This document shows, piece by piece, positions 34,531-45,816 of a DNA stretch of 64,000 nt. The position numbers and the translations under genes are program-made. How positions within the stretch are numbered: position 1 is the stretch's first letter; each line of letters starts with the position of its first letter. The notes under the pieces were generated by a model. The model was not told the DNA's origin, ran no database searches, and was given only the letters and a program-made list of their open reading frames with translations. Location of the stretch: NCBI GenBank assembly GCA_902786815.1, contig CADADV010000008.1, forward strand, positions 1 to 64,000, written 5' to 3'. Source of the stretch: an uncultured Eubacteriales bacterium (GTDB taxonomy: Bacteria; Bacillota; Clostridia; Peptostreptococcales; Anaerovoracaceae).

Positions 34531-35154
34531 ATGCAGGTTTACAATATACCAACAGGCGCCATCGGCACCAATACATACCTTGTCTTTAATGAGGCGACGA
34601 TGCAGGGATTTCTCGTGGATCCGGGCGAATACAGCAAAGGCATCGCCGACAAGATCAAGGAAATGGGAATAGACATAAAATATATTATCTTAACCCATGG
34701 CCATGCGGACCATATCATGGGAGTACCCGGATTCAAAGGCGATTTCCCAAATGCTGAAATCATTGCTCATGTCAAAGAGAAAGAGATGCTCTCTGACACG
34801 AACTTCAATATGAGTACGCAGTTCGGAAGACCTACGGTGATCGATGCTGATCGCTATGTCGAAGATGGTAATGAAATGGATGCGGGCGGACTGCATTTGC
34901 GGTTCCTGTTCACACCGGGTCATTCACCAGGCGGTATGTGCATCTATATTCCGGAAGAGAATACGCTCTTCAGCGGTGATACGCTGTTCCGGGCGTCTAT
35001 AGGCAGGACTGATTTCCCGGGCTGTTCTTTCAACGATCTGGAAGAAGCGATCCACACGAAACTCTGGCCGCTGCCTGACGATACGCAGGTGTTCCCGGGT
35101 CATATGGGACCAACGAATATAGGATTCGAGAAAGAGCATAATCCATTTGTATAG
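34531..35154 (+). CDS. MBL-fold hydrolase (glyoxalase II-like)
   Basis: A 207-residue metallo-beta-lactamase-fold protein of the YcbL/glyoxalase-II-like group. The metal motif HGHADH occupies residues 56-61; further ligands are in FTPGHSPGG and SGDTLFRASIGRTD, with a late FPGHMGPTNIG. Family members hydrolyse thioesters such as S-D-lactoylglutathione, but the physiological substrate here is unknown. GGAGAG precedes the ATG. The last 8 nt overlap hemZ. Confidence 0.9.
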   Translation: MQVYNIPTGAIGTNTYLVFNEATMQGFLVDPGEYSKGIADKIKEMGIDIKYIILTHGHADHIMGVPGFKGDFPNAEIIAHVKEKEMLSDTNFNMSTQFGRPTVIDADRYVEDGNEMDAGGLHLRFLFTPGHSPGGMCIYIPEENTLFSGDTLFRASIGRTDFPGCSFNDLEEAIHTKLWPLPDDTQVFPGHMGPTNIGFEKEHNPFV

Positions 35155-36475
35155 ATTTCGATTCAACAACATTGAAAATACCAGTCAGTACGAAGAACTG
35201 ATCAAAGAGTTTCTGCAGCCGTCTGAATACGGACCGGAAGGGGATACGCTCCTGGAGTACGACTTCATGGGTGACAAAGAGGAAGTCAAGCGGCAGATCT
35301 ACAGAGATCTCTCCAGCAGGACAGGCAAAAGTCCCAAATGGGGTATCCTGACAGGCATCCGGCCGGTCAAACTGGCAGGAGAACTGCTGGATCAGGAAAA
35401 AGATCCGGAATCTGTCCTGAAAGAATCGTATCTGGTCCACGACAGCAAGAGGGCTCTGGTCAGGGATATCCTTGATTACCAGCGTGCAAAGGCAGGAAAG
35501 CCCGACCCGAAAAGCCTTTCTGTATACATCGGCATCCCATTCTGTCCCACACGTTGCCTCTATTGCTCTTTTACGAGCAATCAGGTGCAGCAGGACCAGA
35601 TGGAGCCGTATCTGGCTGCATTGAAAAAAGAAATCGAATATGCCGGAGCAGCTGCGAAAAATGCCGGGTACAAGCCGGAAACACTCTATTTCGGAGGCGG
35701 TACGCCGACAACGCTGAGCGCAGGGCAACTGGATTCGCTGCTCACCAAAGTCAGTGATGCTTTTGCAATAGGAGGCGTAAGAGAATACACTGTCGAGGCC
35801 GGACGGCCCGACACGATCACGAAGGATAAACTGCAGGTCCTCATCGATCACGGCGTGGACCGGATCAGCATCAATCCCCAGTCCATGAAGCAGGAAACGC
35901 TTGATCTGATCGGACGCAGACATACGGTGGAGGATGTGTACAAAGCCTTCGATTTGGCATGGAAGGTAGGCATCGAAGTCGTCAACGCCGATCTGATCGC
36001 CGGTCTTCCGGAGGAAACAGAGGCGGATTTTGCCCGCAGTCTGGAGGAAATCATCCGGCTGGGAGCGAACAACATCACCCTGCATACGCTTGCTGTGAAA
36101 CGGGCATCGCGGCTGAAGGAGATGGATGAGAACTTCAACTACAAGGATGAGGAACTCAGAGAGCGTATGCTGGCATCTGCCCATGAAACCCTCCGGGGCA
36201 GAGGCTACCAGCCATATTACCTCTACCGGCAGAAGCACACTTCCGGCAATACGGAGAATACAGGTTTCTGCCTGGATGATCGTCCGGGATTGTACAACAT
36301 CAGGATCATGGAGGAAGCCCAGTCCAATCTGGCTCTGGGGGCAGGCGGGATCAGCAAGATCTATTTCCCCGAGGAAAACAGGCTGGAAAGGGTCGCAAAT
36401 GTTTCAAATTATGAAATCTACATCGACAGGATCGATGAAATGATAGAGAGAAAAAGAAAAGGTTTTTTCATATAG
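35147..36475 (+). CDS. hemZ: Radical SAM HemZ-type coproporphyrinogen dehydrogenase-like protein
   Basis: A 442-residue radical SAM protein with the cluster motif CPTRCLYC (Cys133, Cys137, Cys140) after IGIPF, the GGGTPTTLS motif and the C-terminal HemN-like region. The N-terminal 120 residues match the HemZ subgroup of Firmicutes rather than HemW or HemN. HemZ is linked to oxygen-independent haem synthesis, but members also occur in organisms without a haem pathway, so the true role is uncertain. The start overlaps the preceding MBL gene by 8 nt and hisS follows at once, the usual Clostridia order. Confidence 0.88.
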   Translation: MYRFRFNNIENTSQYEELIKEFLQPSEYGPEGDTLLEYDFMGDKEEVKRQIYRDLSSRTGKSPKWGILTGIRPVKLAGELLDQEKDPESVLKESYLVHDSKRALVRDILDYQRAKAGKPDPKSLSVYIGIPFCPTRCLYCSFTSNQVQQDQMEPYLAALKKEIEYAGAAAKNAGYKPETLYFGGGTPTTLSAGQLDSLLTKVSDAFAIGGVREYTVEAGRPDTITKDKLQVLIDHGVDRISINPQSMKQETLDLIGRRHTVEDVYKAFDLAWKVGIEVVNADLIAGLPEETEADFARSLEEIIRLGANNITLHTLAVKRASRLKEMDENFNYKDEELRERMLASAHETLRGRGYQPYYLYRQKHTSGNTENTGFCLDDRPGLYNIRIMEEAQSNLALGAGGISKIYFPEENRLERVANVSNYEIYIDRIDEMIERKRKGFFI

Positions 36476-36490
36476 ACAGGAGGAATGAAT

Positions 36491-37744
36491 ATGTTAACAA
36501 ACGCACCAAAAGGAACAAAAGACGTAATGCCTGATCAGATCTACAAGTGGCACTATATCGAAGAGAAGTTTGCCGCGATCTGCAGAAGATACGGATTCAA
36601 AGAAATCAGAACTCCGATTTTCGAACATACGGAACTGTTCCAGAGAGGTGTCGGCGATACGACAGACATCGTGCAGAAAGAAATGTACACCTTCAAGGAT
36701 TTCGGAAACAGAAGCATCACACTGCGTCCGGAAGGGACATCCCCGGTATGCAGATCCCTCTGCGAGCATAAGACATACGCAGATCCGCAGCCGACAAAAG
36801 TCTATTACAATATTCCCTGCTGCAGATATGAGAAACCGCAGTCAGGCAGACTCAGAGAGTTCCACCAGTTCGGTGTAGAGACATTCGGAACGATGAACAT
36901 GATGGCAGACGCGGAGATCATTGCCATCGGATACGATTTCATCAATGAAATGGGAATCACCGACGTAGAACTTCAGATCAACAGCGTCGGCTGTCCGGAG
37001 TGCAGAGGCAAGCACAGAGACGCACTGCGGAAGTTCCTTGAACCGAAGTACGACCAGCTGTGCCCGACCTGCCAGGAGCGGTTCCACACCAATCCGATGA
37101 GGATCCTCGACTGCAAATCCCCGATCGACCAGGAACTGGTAAAAGATGCTCCGATGATGCTGGACTACCTCTGCGATGACTGCAAACAGGCATTCGAAGA
37201 GCTCAAAGCCAATCTGGATGCGTTCGGGATCAAGTATGTTGTCAATCCTAAGATCGTAAGAGGTCTGGATTACTATACAAAGACTGCTTTTGAGTTCGTT
37301 ACAACAAAAATCGGCGCGCAGGGAACTGTCTGCGGCGGCGGCAGATATGACGGGCTGATCGAGGAGATCGGCGGACCTTCCACTCCGGGCGTAGGTTGGG
37401 GCATGGGTAAGGAGAGGATCCTGATGACCATGGAAGCATGCGGCGTGGAGATCCCGGAACCAGCCGGAACGGATGTGTTCATCGCCTTTATGGGCGATCA
37501 GGCCAAGCTCTTCGCACTGAACCTGATGCACGAACTGCGCCTGAAGGGCGTCAGCGTCCAGATGGACGTCATGGGCAGAAACTTCAAGAATCAGTTCAAA
37601 TTTGCCAACAGAGCCGGCGCTGCCAAGACGGTCATCATCGGTGAGAATGAACTGAATGAGGGTATGCTGCAGATCAAGGATATGGAGACAGGCGAGCAGA
37701 GCAGCGTTCCTGTCGGAAGCATCATCGACGAACTGACAAAATAA
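36491..37744 (+). CDS. hisS: Histidyl-tRNA synthetase
   Basis: A 417-residue class II synthetase. Motif 1 includes [16 protein letters not shown] sequence, motif 2 TLRPEGT, the histidine-binding [14 protein letters not shown] follows, and motif 3 [11 protein letters not shown]. Four Cys pairs occur in the middle (GCPECR, CPTCQ, LDCK, CDDCK), as in many bacterial HisRS. I use ATG 36491, 7 nt after AGGAGG (36478-36483), not ATG 36485, which is only 1 nt away. No T-box leader is present; the gap from hemZ is 15 nt. Confidence 0.96.
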   Translation: MLTNAPKGTKDVMPDQIYKWHYIEEKFAAICRRYGFKEIRTPIFEHTELFQRGVGDTTDIVQKEMYTFKDFGNRSITLRPEGTSPVCRSLCEHKTYADPQPTKVYYNIPCCRYEKPQSGRLREFHQFGVETFGTMNMMADAEIIAIGYDFINEMGITDVELQINSVGCPECRGKHRDALRKFLEPKYDQLCPTCQERFHTNPMRILDCKSPIDQELVKDAPMMLDYLCDDCKQAFEELKANLDAFGIKYVVNPKIVRGLDYYTKTAFEFVTTKIGAQGTVCGGGRYDGLIEEIGGPSTPGVGWGMGKERILMTMEACGVEIPEPAGTDVFIAFMGDQAKLFALNLMHELRLKGVSVQMDVMGRNFKNQFKFANRAGAAKTVIIGENELNEGMLQIKDMETGEQSSVPVGSIIDELTK

Positions 37745-37763
37745 AATTAAAGGAGAGACATTC

Positions 37764-39524
37764 ATGGTATATAAGCGTACGCATATGTGCGGACAGCTGA
37801 GAAGCGATAATATCGGAGAAAACGTTGTACTGAACGGATGGATACAGAAGAGGCGCAATCTTGGTGGGCTCATCTTCTGTGATGTGAGAGACAAGACCGG
37901 AATCACGCAGGTTGTATTCAACGATGAGACCAGCGAGGAACTGTTTGCCCTGGCAGACACACTCCGGAGCGAGTATGTGGTCGGCGTGAAGGGCAAGGTC
38001 ATTGAACGCGAATCGAAGAACCCTGATATGGAGACCGGGGACATCGAAGTCATCGCCGATGATCTGGTGGTTTACTCAAAATCTGAGACTCCGCCGATCT
38101 ACATCAAGGACGATGACAACGTAGATGATAATCTGAGACTCAAATACAGATATCTGGACCTGCGCAAAAAGAAAATGCAGGACAATCTTTCCTTCCGCGC
38201 GGCGCTGACAACTCTGGCGAGAAATTATTATGCGGAACAGGGTTTCACTGAAGTTGAAACTCCGATGCTGATCAAATCCACGCCGGAAGGAGCCAGAGAC
38301 TATCTGGTGCCGAGCAGGATCAATCTGGGCAGATTCTATGCGCTTCCGCAGTCTCCCCAGACCTTTAAGCAGCTCTTGATGGTAGGCGGCACAGACAGGT
38401 ACTTCCAGATCGTCAAGTGTTTCCGTGACGAAGACCTCAGGGCCGACAGACAGCCGGAATTCACCCAGATCGACCTGGAGATGTCTTTCGTGGACGTAGA
38501 TGATGTCATCGAGATCCAGGAAGGGTTCCTGAAGAGAGTCATGAAAGAGATGAAGGGTATCGAAATCGAAACTCCGTTCCCGCGCATGACCTGGGAAGAA
38601 GCGATGAACCGCTACGGAAGCGATAAGCCGGATACCAGGTTCGGATTCGAACTCTGCGACTTGACCGGTCTGGTGAAAGACTGCTCCTTCAAGGTCTTTA
38701 CAGACGCCGTTTCTGCAGGCGGCAGCGTCCGCGGCATCTGTATCACAGGCGGCGCGGATCAGTATACACGAAAGAAGATCGATAAGCTGACAGATGCAGT
38801 AAAGAGCTACGGCGCCAAAGGTATGGTCTGGATGAAGAAGACACAGGATGGAGTGTCATCCTCTGTCAATAAGTTCTTCTCACCGGAGCAGCTCTCCGAA
38901 CTGGCTGACGCTATGGACGCAAAAGCAGGAGACCTCATGCTGATCATTTCCGATACGAACAAGGTCGTATTCGACAGCCTGGGATTCCTGAGAAGACATA
39001 TCGCAGGAGAAATGGGACTTCTGGATGATAACCAGTTCAATTTCCTGTGGGTCGTCGACTTCCCGCTCTTTGAGTATGACGAAAAGGAAGACAGATGGTC
39101 TGCGATGCATCATCCGTTTACATCTCCGAAGGAGGAGCATGCGCAGCTTCTGAAGACGGATCCTCATAAATGCCTTGCCAACGCTTACGATATCGTGCTC
39201 AACGGCGTCGAACTGGGCGGCGGAAGCATCAGGATCCATGATCAGGAGATGCAGGAGGATATGTTCAAAGCGCTGAATATGACGCAGGAAGATATCGATG
39301 AGAAATTCGGATTCCTGGTTGAAGCATTCAAGTACGGTGCTCCGCCTCACGGCGGACTGGCATACGGACTGGACAGACTAGTCATGCTCCTGACAGGAGA
39401 GAAGTCCATCCGTGAAGTCATTGCGTTCCCGAAGAACCAGAACGCCCAGTGCATGGTCAGTGAAGCACCTGGACTGGTGGACGAGACCCAGCTCGAGGAA
39501 CTTGGTATCGAGCTTAGAAAATGA
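37764..39524 (+). CDS. aspS: Aspartyl-tRNA synthetase
   Basis: A 586-residue bacterial-type AspRS. It has an N-terminal OB-fold anticodon domain ([19 protein letters not shown]), class II motif 2 ([18 protein letters not shown]), a GAD insertion domain, and motif 3 ([14 protein letters not shown]). It charges tRNA-Asp; whether it also charges tRNA-Asn cannot be told from the sequence. AAGGAGAG precedes the ATG, and the end overlaps nadD by 4 nt. Confidence 0.96.
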   Translation: MVYKRTHMCGQLRSDNIGENVVLNGWIQKRRNLGGLIFCDVRDKTGITQVVFNDETSEELFALADTLRSEYVVGVKGKVIERESKNPDMETGDIEVIADDLVVYSKSETPPIYIKDDDNVDDNLRLKYRYLDLRKKKMQDNLSFRAALTTLARNYYAEQGFTEVETPMLIKSTPEGARDYLVPSRINLGRFYALPQSPQTFKQLLMVGGTDRYFQIVKCFRDEDLRADRQPEFTQIDLEMSFVDVDDVIEIQEGFLKRVMKEMKGIEIETPFPRMTWEEAMNRYGSDKPDTRFGFELCDLTGLVKDCSFKVFTDAVSAGGSVRGICITGGADQYTRKKIDKLTDAVKSYGAKGMVWMKKTQDGVSSSVNKFFSPEQLSELADAMDAKAGDLMLIISDTNKVVFDSLGFLRRHIAGEMGLLDDNQFNFLWVVDFPLFEYDEKEDRWSAMHHPFTSPKEEHAQLLKTDPHKCLANAYDIVLNGVELGGGSIRIHDQEMQEDMFKALNMTQEDIDEKFGFLVEAFKYGAPPHGGLAYGLDRLVMLLTGEKSIREVIAFPKNQNAQCMVSEAPGLVDETQLEELGIELRK

Positions 39525-40129
39525 AGAAGATAGGAATCCTTGGAGGAACATTCGACCCGGTGCACTACGGGCATATAGCACTGGCTGAAGATGCGGTAAG
39601 AGAGGCAGGACTGCATGAAGTTGTCATGATTCCTGCCCGTATCCAGCCCTTCAAGCAGGACCGCAAGTACGCTTCCGGCGAAGACCGGTTCAATATGCTT
39701 GCGCTGGCTGCCGGCAAGGATGATCATATTACTGTGTCGAAATACGAACTGGAGCAGGAGAGCGTTTCCTATACGTACCTGACGCTCCGGCACATGCAGG
39801 AATTCTACGGCAGTGATACCAGACTGTATTTCATTACAGGAACGGACAGTTTCCTTAAAATCGACACTTGGATGAACGCTGAGGAACTTCTGACAAACTA
39901 CGCCTTTATTATCGGTACACGTCCCGGCTACAGGCAGGATGAGTACCGGCAGGCATTGGAGAGGATCACAAAGACATACGGTACTGAAGTGATCAGCATG
40001 CATAAAACTGAACTCGACATCTCCGCTACGGAAATCAGAGAAAAAATCGCTGCCGGCGCACCGGTGGATGATCTGATGCCGCCGGAGGTGCTGCGATATA
40101 TTACGGAACATGGATTATACAGAGTGTGA
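39521..40129 (+). CDS. nadD: Nicotinate-nucleotide adenylyltransferase
   Basis: A 202-residue nucleotidyltransferase with the [11 protein letters not shown] motif (residues 8-18) and C-terminal [13 protein letters not shown]. It adenylates nicotinate mononucleotide in NAD synthesis. It overlaps aspS by 4 nt and the next gene, yqeK, by 20 nt, the standard nadD-yqeK-rsfS arrangement of Firmicutes. Confidence 0.95.
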   Translation: MKKIGILGGTFDPVHYGHIALAEDAVREAGLHEVVMIPARIQPFKQDRKYASGEDRFNMLALAAGKDDHITVSKYELEQESVSYTYLTLRHMQEFYGSDTRLYFITGTDSFLKIDTWMNAEELLTNYAFIIGTRPGYRQDEYRQALERITKTYGTEVISMHKTELDISATEIREKIAAGAPVDDLMPPEVLRYITEHGLYRV

Positions 40130-40655
40130 AAGACTGAAAAAAGAAATCATACCGTATCTGCGGGAGCATCTGAAGGAATCCAGATACGTGCACACAATGA
40201 ACGTCACGCATCTGGCAAAAGAGATGGCAGCCCGTTACGGTGCGGATGTGTATAAGGCTGAGATCGCCGCGCTCCTGCATGATATGGCGAAATATGAGAA
40301 ACGGCCCGGCGTCAATATGGATTTTGCCCACAGCAAGATCGGCGCCGAGATGTCGAGAGAGATCTTCGGCATCGAGGATGAGGATATTCTTAATGCCATT
40401 GCCAACCATACGACCGGCCGCGCAGGAATGTCCACACTTGAAAAGATCATATTTCTTGCAGATGCGATCGAACCGGGCAGGGACTACCCCTGCGTCGATG
40501 AGATCAGAGCGGCTGCGGAAACAGATCTGGACAGGGCGTGCATATTGTCCATGGCGAGGACGATCCAACATGTACTGGAACAAAAGGGATGGTATCTGCA
40601 TCCCGACACTGTAGAAGCAAAAAAATATTTGGAAGAACACTTGGAGGAAAATTGA
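40110..40655 (+). CDS. yqeK: YqeK HD-domain Ap4A hydrolase
   Basis: A 181-residue HD-domain protein with His28 in RYVHTMNV and His57-Asp58 in ALLHDMAKYE, plus NHTTGRAGM. The family has been shown in Firmicutes to hydrolyse diadenosine tetraphosphate symmetrically. The start lies 20 nt inside nadD, and the stop TGA shares bases with the rsfS ATG. Confidence 0.92.
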   Translation: MDYTECERLKKEIIPYLREHLKESRYVHTMNVTHLAKEMAARYGADVYKAEIAALLHDMAKYEKRPGVNMDFAHSKIGAEMSREIFGIEDEDILNAIANHTTGRAGMSTLEKIIFLADAIEPGRDYPCVDEIRAAAETDLDRACILSMARTIQHVLEQKGWYLHPDTVEAKKYLEEHLEEN

Positions 40656-41011
40656 TGGAACCAAAAGAAATGGAACCAAAAGAACTGGCAGAACTGATTG
40701 CTAAAACACTGGATGACAAAAAGGGCATTGATGTTGCGCTGATCAACATTGCTGAGAGAAGCTCCTTCGCCGACTACTTCGTACTGGTCAGCGCAGGAAA
40801 CGAGAGACATGCGCAGGCCCTGAGGGAAGCCGTGGAGGACGTACTGGAGCCTTTGGGGATCTTCCCGAAGAACGTAGAAGGAAAAAACAAGCCAACCTGG
40901 ATCTTGATGGACTACAGAGACGTCATTGTGAATGTCATGACACAGGACGCGAGAGAGAAATACAGTCTGGAAAAAATCTGGGGAGACTGTGAAATAATAC
41001 TTTGCAATTAG
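40655..41011 (+). CDS. rsfS: Ribosome silencing factor RsfS
   Basis: 118 residues, matching the RsfS/Iojap family: [38 protein letters not shown] and then [14 protein letters not shown] (seen as separate motifs). It binds ribosomal protein uL14 and blocks subunit joining when nutrients are low. The start is ATG 40655, 5 nt after GGAGGAAA (40642-40649), overlapping the yqeK stop as TGATG; an upstream in-frame extension into yqeK is not used. Confidence 0.95.
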   Translation: MEPKEMEPKELAELIAKTLDDKKGIDVALINIAERSSFADYFVLVSAGNERHAQALREAVEDVLEPLGIFPKNVEGKNKPTWILMDYRDVIVNVMTQDAREKYSLEKIWGDCEIILCN

Positions 41012-41030
41012 CCGTAAGTTGGAGGAAAAA

Positions 41031-43529
41031 ATGAAAGACAAATATAACTTCAGTGAAATCGAAAGCAAATGGCAGAAGGTCTGGGAGGATACAAAGGCCT
41101 TCAAAGTAACAGAAGATCCCGATAAGGAGAAGTACTACGTTCTCGAGATGTTCCCTTATCCGTCCGGAAAGCTTCACATGGGACATGTCCGGAACTATTC
41201 CATCGGTGATGTTATCGCTCGTTTCAGAACGATGAACGGGTATAACGTACTGCACCCGATGGGCTACGACGCTTTCGGTCTTCCTGCAGAAAACGCTGCG
41301 ATCCAGCATAACGTTGAACCGGCTGAGTGGACATGGGGCAACATTGCCGAGATGAACCGTCAGCTGCGCCAGCTGGGACTTTCCTATGACTGGGACAGAG
41401 AGGTCGCGACTGCTCATCCGTCCTATTACAAATGGATGCAGTGGATCTTCATTCAGTTCTACAAGGCAGGGCTTGCATATAAGAAAGAAAGCCAGGTCAA
41501 CTGGTGTCCGAGCTGTCAGACTGTACTGGCCAATGAACAGGTCGTAGACGGCTGCTGCGAAAGATGCGGCGCCTCTGTCGGCAAGAAGAACCTGTCACAG
41601 TGGTATTTCAAGATCACCGATTACGCTGAGCGGCTTTTGGACAATCTGGACAAGCTTGAGGGATGGCCCAACAAGGTCAAGATCATGCAGAGAAACTGGA
41701 TCGGCAAATCGCACGGCGCCGAGGCCCAGTTCAAGATCCAGGACTATGACGAAACACTGACTGTATTCACCACGCGTATCGATACCATCTACGGAACGAC
41801 CTTCATGGTACTGGCTCCGGAATATCCATCTGTACCGGATATGGTAAAAGGTACTGAATATGAAGCTGATGTTATGGCGTACATTGACAGATGTGCCCAC
41901 ATGAGCGAAATCGACAGAACTTCAACGACAAATGAGAAGACCGGTGTGTTCATCGGCAAGTACGCGATCAATCCGTTCACCGGCAAGACCATGCCGATTT
42001 TCATTGCGGATTACGTACTGATGGGTTACGGAACCGGCGCCGTCATGGGCGTACCTGCCCACGACCAGCGTGACTTTGACTTTGCTAAGAAATTCGGTCT
42101 GGAGATCATCCCGGTTATCGATCCGCATGATCCTGATATCGATCTGAACGATCTGAAAGAAGCCTGTGCTGCTGAAGGTACAGTCATCAACTCCGGCGAG
42201 TTCAACGGCATGGACAACAAAGACGCGATCCAGAAGATCGCTGAAGTGGCCGACGAAAGAGGTATTGGACGCAAAACCATCAATTACAGACTGCGTGACT
42301 GGCTCATTTCCCGTCAGAGGTACTGGGGCACGCCGATCCCGATGATTTACTGCGAACACTGCGGATGGGTCCCCGAAAAAGAAGAGAACCTTCCGGTGCT
42401 CCTGCCGACAGACGTTGAATTCACAGGCAAAGGCGAGTCACCGATCGTCACAAGCAAATCCTTCGTAGACACCGTATGCCCGGTCTGCGGAAAACCTGCG
42501 AAGAGAGAAGTGGATACCATGGATACCTTCCTGGATTCCTCCTGGTATGAACTCAGATACTGTGATGCCAGAAACGATGAAGAAGTCTTCAGCAAAGACA
42601 AAGTGGATTACTGGATGAACGTTGACCAGTACATCGGAGGCGTAGAGCACGCTATCATGCACCTGATGTATGCGAGATTCTTCCAGATGGCCCTGTATGA
42701 TCTCGGTCTGGTCAAAGATGAGGAACCGTTCCGCAATCTGCTGACACAGGGGATGGTCACCAAGGGATATACCGATAAGGACGGAAATTATCTGACTGCC
42801 AAGATGAGCAAATCTCTCGGCAATGTCGTCAGCCCTGCAGAGATCATTGACAAGTACGGAGCTGACACTGCCAGACTGTTCATCCTGTTCGCGGCACCGC
42901 CGGAAAGAGAACTGGAGTGGTCTGACCGCGGCGTGGAAGGCTGCTTCCGCTTCCTCAACAGAATCTGGAGACTGGCCTATGAGTTCACGGAAAAGTGTGA
43001 GAACATCCCGGGTTCATACGAGATCAGAAACGAAGCGGACAAGAAACTTGCTTATACGCTTCACTATACGATCAAAAAGGTAACGGAAGATATCCGTGAC
43101 AGATTCAATTTCAACACAGCTATCAGCGCTGTTATGGAACTCGTAAACGAACTGTACAAATACAAAGAGGGCGATATCAACGACGCACTCTACAGCACCG
43201 TGATCAAGACGATGATCGTTCTTTTGGCGCCGTTTGTTCCGCATATCACAGAAGAACTGTGGCAGGAACTCGGTTATGAAGGCACTGTATATGAACAAAG
43301 CTGGCCATCCTATGATGAAGAGGCGCTGAAGAAAGACGAAATCGAGATCGTCGTGCAGATCAACGGCAAAAACAAAGAAAAGATCAACATTCCGGGCGAT
43401 GCAACAAGGGAAGACATGCTTCAGATCGCCGACGAGAATGAAAAAATAAAGGGGCTTACGGAGGGTAAGAATGTCGTCAAGGTAATCGCAGTACCGGGCA
43501 GACTTATCAACATTGTAGTAAAAGGCTAA
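41031..43529 (+). CDS. leuS: Leucyl-tRNA synthetase
   Basis: 832 residues, class I. HMGH at 49-52 and KMSKS at 591-595 are intact. The editing domain carries [18 protein letters not shown], and a zinc-like CPSCQ...CERCG pair lies near 155-175. I use ATG 41031, 3 nt after GGAGGAA (41021-41027); the in-frame TTG at 41019 precedes the SD and is rejected. It follows rsfS by 19 nt without a T-box leader. Confidence 0.96.
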   Translation: MKDKYNFSEIESKWQKVWEDTKAFKVTEDPDKEKYYVLEMFPYPSGKLHMGHVRNYSIGDVIARFRTMNGYNVLHPMGYDAFGLPAENAAIQHNVEPAEWTWGNIAEMNRQLRQLGLSYDWDREVATAHPSYYKWMQWIFIQFYKAGLAYKKESQVNWCPSCQTVLANEQVVDGCCERCGASVGKKNLSQWYFKITDYAERLLDNLDKLEGWPNKVKIMQRNWIGKSHGAEAQFKIQDYDETLTVFTTRIDTIYGTTFMVLAPEYPSVPDMVKGTEYEADVMAYIDRCAHMSEIDRTSTTNEKTGVFIGKYAINPFTGKTMPIFIADYVLMGYGTGAVMGVPAHDQRDFDFAKKFGLEIIPVIDPHDPDIDLNDLKEACAAEGTVINSGEFNGMDNKDAIQKIAEVADERGIGRKTINYRLRDWLISRQRYWGTPIPMIYCEHCGWVPEKEENLPVLLPTDVEFTGKGESPIVTSKSFVDTVCPVCGKPAKREVDTMDTFLDSSWYELRYCDARNDEEVFSKDKVDYWMNVDQYIGGVEHAIMHLMYARFFQMALYDLGLVKDEEPFRNLLTQGMVTKGYTDKDGNYLTAKMSKSLGNVVSPAEIIDKYGADTARLFILFAAPPERELEWSDRGVEGCFRFLNRIWRLAYEFTEKCENIPGSYEIRNEADKKLAYTLHYTIKKVTEDIRDRFNFNTAISAVMELVNELYKYKEGDINDALYSTVIKTMIVLLAPFVPHITEELWQELGYEGTVYEQSWPSYDEEALKKDEIEIVVQINGKNKEKINIPGDATREDMLQIADENEKIKGLTEGKNVVKVIAVPGRLINIVVKG

Positions 43530-43557
43530 AACAACTACGAGTCCCGGAAAGGATTCT

Positions 43558-45336
43558 ATGGGAGAAAAGAAAAAAGCAACGAAGGAAAACACAAAAAACA
43601 ATAAAGATACACGAAAGTCAAAATCCACTCCGAAAAAGGAGCAGAAAAAAGCAAAAACAGCAGCAAAGAAAGCTGCGCCGAAGGTCAGAATCATTCCCCT
43701 GGGAGGACTGGGGGAAATCGGCAAGAATATGACGGCCATCGAGTATGAGGATGAGATCCTGCTCGTGGACTGCGGTCTCTCTTTCCCTGATGACGACATG
43801 TTCGGTATCGATAAGGTCATTCCGGATTTTGATTATCTGATCAATACACAGAAGAAAATCAGCGGATTGATCATCACCCACGGGCATGAGGATCACATCG
43901 GCGCGGTCCCGTATCTCCTGAAAGAGATCAAGATGCCGATCTACGGCCTGCGTTTCCCGCTCGGACTGATCGAGAGCAAACTCAAGGAACACGGGCTCCG
44001 AGGTGATTTCCGCTATATCGAAGCAGGCAAAGAATTCCGCGTCGGCAAACACTTCAATGTCGAACCGCTCAGGATCACGCATTCTATCGCGGATTCAGTC
44101 TGCTACAGCATCAAGACACCGGCCGGAAGAATCTTTCACACCGGGGATTTCAAGATCGATTATACGCCGGTCGACGGAAATCCGATCGATTTCTCACGGC
44201 TGGCCCAGATCGGGCAGGAGGGAGTCCTGCTGATGATGGCTGACAGCACCAATGTTGTCAGACCGGGGTACACACAGTCCGAAAGGGTCGTCGGAGAAAC
44301 ACTGGAGGGGATTTTCCTGGGGACGAACAAGCGCATCCTCATAGCGACTTTTTCCTCCAACGTGCACAGAATACAGAAAATCATAGACATCGCCATGAAA
44401 TGCCGCCGAAAGGTTGCGATTTCAGGCAGAAGCATGGTCAATGTCGTGGAACTTGCCAGGGAGCTTGGGTACATCAAGATCCCGGACAGCAAACTCATCG
44501 ACCTGAACAAGGCGGGAAACATACCTGACCGAGAACTTGTGATCATCACGACCGGCAGTCAGGGAGAACCCATGTCGGCACTTGCCAGAATGGCGTCGAA
44601 CGAGCACAAAAACATCAACATCCGTTCAAACGATATGGTCATCCTGTCATCGACTCCGGTACCGGGCAATGAGCTGACCGTAGCCAATGTCGTAAACAAA
44701 TTGGTGGAGAAGGGCGCTGAAGTCATCTACTCGGATATAGCCGAGACACATGTATCAGGCCATGCATGTCAGGAGGAACTGAAACTCATGCATTCCCTGA
44801 TCCGGCCGAAGTACTTCATGCCGGTGCATGGAGAGGCAAGGCACCTTCGCACACACGCACAGCTCGCGCAGGATCTCGGCATGCCGAAGGAAAACATCTT
44901 CATTCTGGACAATGGAGACTGTCTGCAGATCAACAGCAAGTCGGCCGTCAAGATCGAAGACGCGGCCCAGTCGGACGGGATCTTCGTAGACGGGCTTGGC
45001 GTAGGAGATGTCGGAAACATCGTGCTCAGAGACAGAAGACTCCTTTCAGAGTCCGGTCTGATCATCGTTGTTGCTTCGATCGACCGGGAAGAAGGTATGA
45101 TCGTATCAGGCCCGGACATCATTTCCAGAGGCTTTGTCTACGTACGTGAACATGAGGATCTGATAGACGCTGCCTGCGAACAGGCGGAGTCGATCATTAT
45201 AGATTGCCTGTCTAGCAATATGAGAGACTGGAACGGCATCAAGACGGCCGTCCGGGAAGGTATGCGGAAATACATTTACAGCAAGACAGGCAGAAGTCCG
45301 GTAATACTGCCGATATTTATGGAGGTTTCAATATGA
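43558..45336 (+). CDS. rnj: Ribonuclease J
   Basis: A 592-residue beta-CASP metallo-beta-lactamase RNase. Metal motif HGHEDH at residues 108-113 and ADSTNV, with the beta-CASP motifs SGRSMVN and HVSGHACQEELK and the late PVHGEARHL. It has both endonuclease and 5'-3' exonuclease activity in mRNA decay and rRNA maturation. The first 40 residues are a Lys/Thr/Ala-rich basic extension absent from Bacillus RNase J1, possibly for RNA binding. GGAAAGG precedes the ATG. It overlaps the next gene by 4 nt. Confidence 0.95.
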   Translation: MGEKKKATKENTKNNKDTRKSKSTPKKEQKKAKTAAKKAAPKVRIIPLGGLGEIGKNMTAIEYEDEILLVDCGLSFPDDDMFGIDKVIPDFDYLINTQKKISGLIITHGHEDHIGAVPYLLKEIKMPIYGLRFPLGLIESKLKEHGLRGDFRYIEAGKEFRVGKHFNVEPLRITHSIADSVCYSIKTPAGRIFHTGDFKIDYTPVDGNPIDFSRLAQIGQEGVLLMMADSTNVVRPGYTQSERVVGETLEGIFLGTNKRILIATFSSNVHRIQKIIDIAMKCRRKVAISGRSMVNVVELARELGYIKIPDSKLIDLNKAGNIPDRELVIITTGSQGEPMSALARMASNEHKNINIRSNDMVILSSTPVPGNELTVANVVNKLVEKGAEVIYSDIAETHVSGHACQEELKLMHSLIRPKYFMPVHGEARHLRTHAQLAQDLGMPKENIFILDNGDCLQINSKSAVKIEDAAQSDGIFVDGLGVGDVGNIVLRDRRLLSESGLIIVVASIDREEGMIVSGPDIISRGFVYVREHEDLIDAACEQAESIIIDCLSSNMRDWNGIKTAVREGMRKYIYSKTGRSPVILPIFMEVSI

Positions 45337-45695
45337 ATGTATATGACCAGGCCCATCAGTTGGCAACAGCAATCAAAGAATCAGAAGAATGCAAACAGTA
45401 CAACGCGGTAAGAAAAAAACTGGAGCAGAATCCCGATCTGGACAGCGCAGTCAAGGATTTCATGAAGCAGCAGTTTGAATTCCAGGCTGATCAGCTTATG
45501 GGGAAGGAGATGGATCAGGAGAAATTCATGAATCTCCAGCAGCTGAGCGCTGTGCTCATGCAGGATCCGCTGACAAGCGAATACTTCCAGTGCCAGATGA
45601 GATTCAGCACCATGATGTCCGATGTCTACAAAATCGTTGGCGACGCTGCCGACTTCGGCATGGGCCCCATGGGTGACTTCGGCAATATGATGTAA
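45333..45695 (+). CDS. YlbF/YmcA family protein
   Basis: A 120-residue helical protein of the YlbF/YmcA (DUF964) family, recognised by the N-terminal VYDQAHQLATAIKESEECKQY and the later DPLTSEYFQCQMRFS. In Bacillus, YlbF-YmcA-YaaT form an Fe-S complex that steers RNase Y. Here it is translationally coupled to RNase J (4-nt overlap), which fits an RNA-turnover role. The Met/Gly-rich end (FGMGPMGDFGNMM) is unusual but short. Confidence 0.85.
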   Translation: MNVYDQAHQLATAIKESEECKQYNAVRKKLEQNPDLDSAVKDFMKQQFEFQADQLMGKEMDQEKFMNLQQLSAVLMQDPLTSEYFQCQMRFSTMMSDVYKIVGDAADFGMGPMGDFGNMM

Positions 45696-45726
45696 CGCGG
45701 CGGCCATCCACCGGATATGCCGGGTA

Positions 45727-45755
45727 TTGGCAATGTCCTCTGCATTTGGTATAAT
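45727..45755 (+). promoter_or_regulatory. Strong promoter for efp
   Basis: TTGGCA (45727-45732), a 17-nt spacer and TATAAT (45750-45755) with an extended -10 TG at 45747-45748. It is the clearest promoter in the second half of the window and begins the efp-to-tlyA run. Confidence 0.85.
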
Positions 45756-45816
45756 CAGTTAAAGCAGAACAATACGTATAGCAGCTATCAAAGAGTATAA
45801 GAAAGGCGAGAAACTA

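Noticed and set aside
36476..36490. T-box or other leader before hisS, and likewise before aspS and leuS
   Set aside because: The gaps before these genes are only 15-20 nt; no leader of T-box size can fit.
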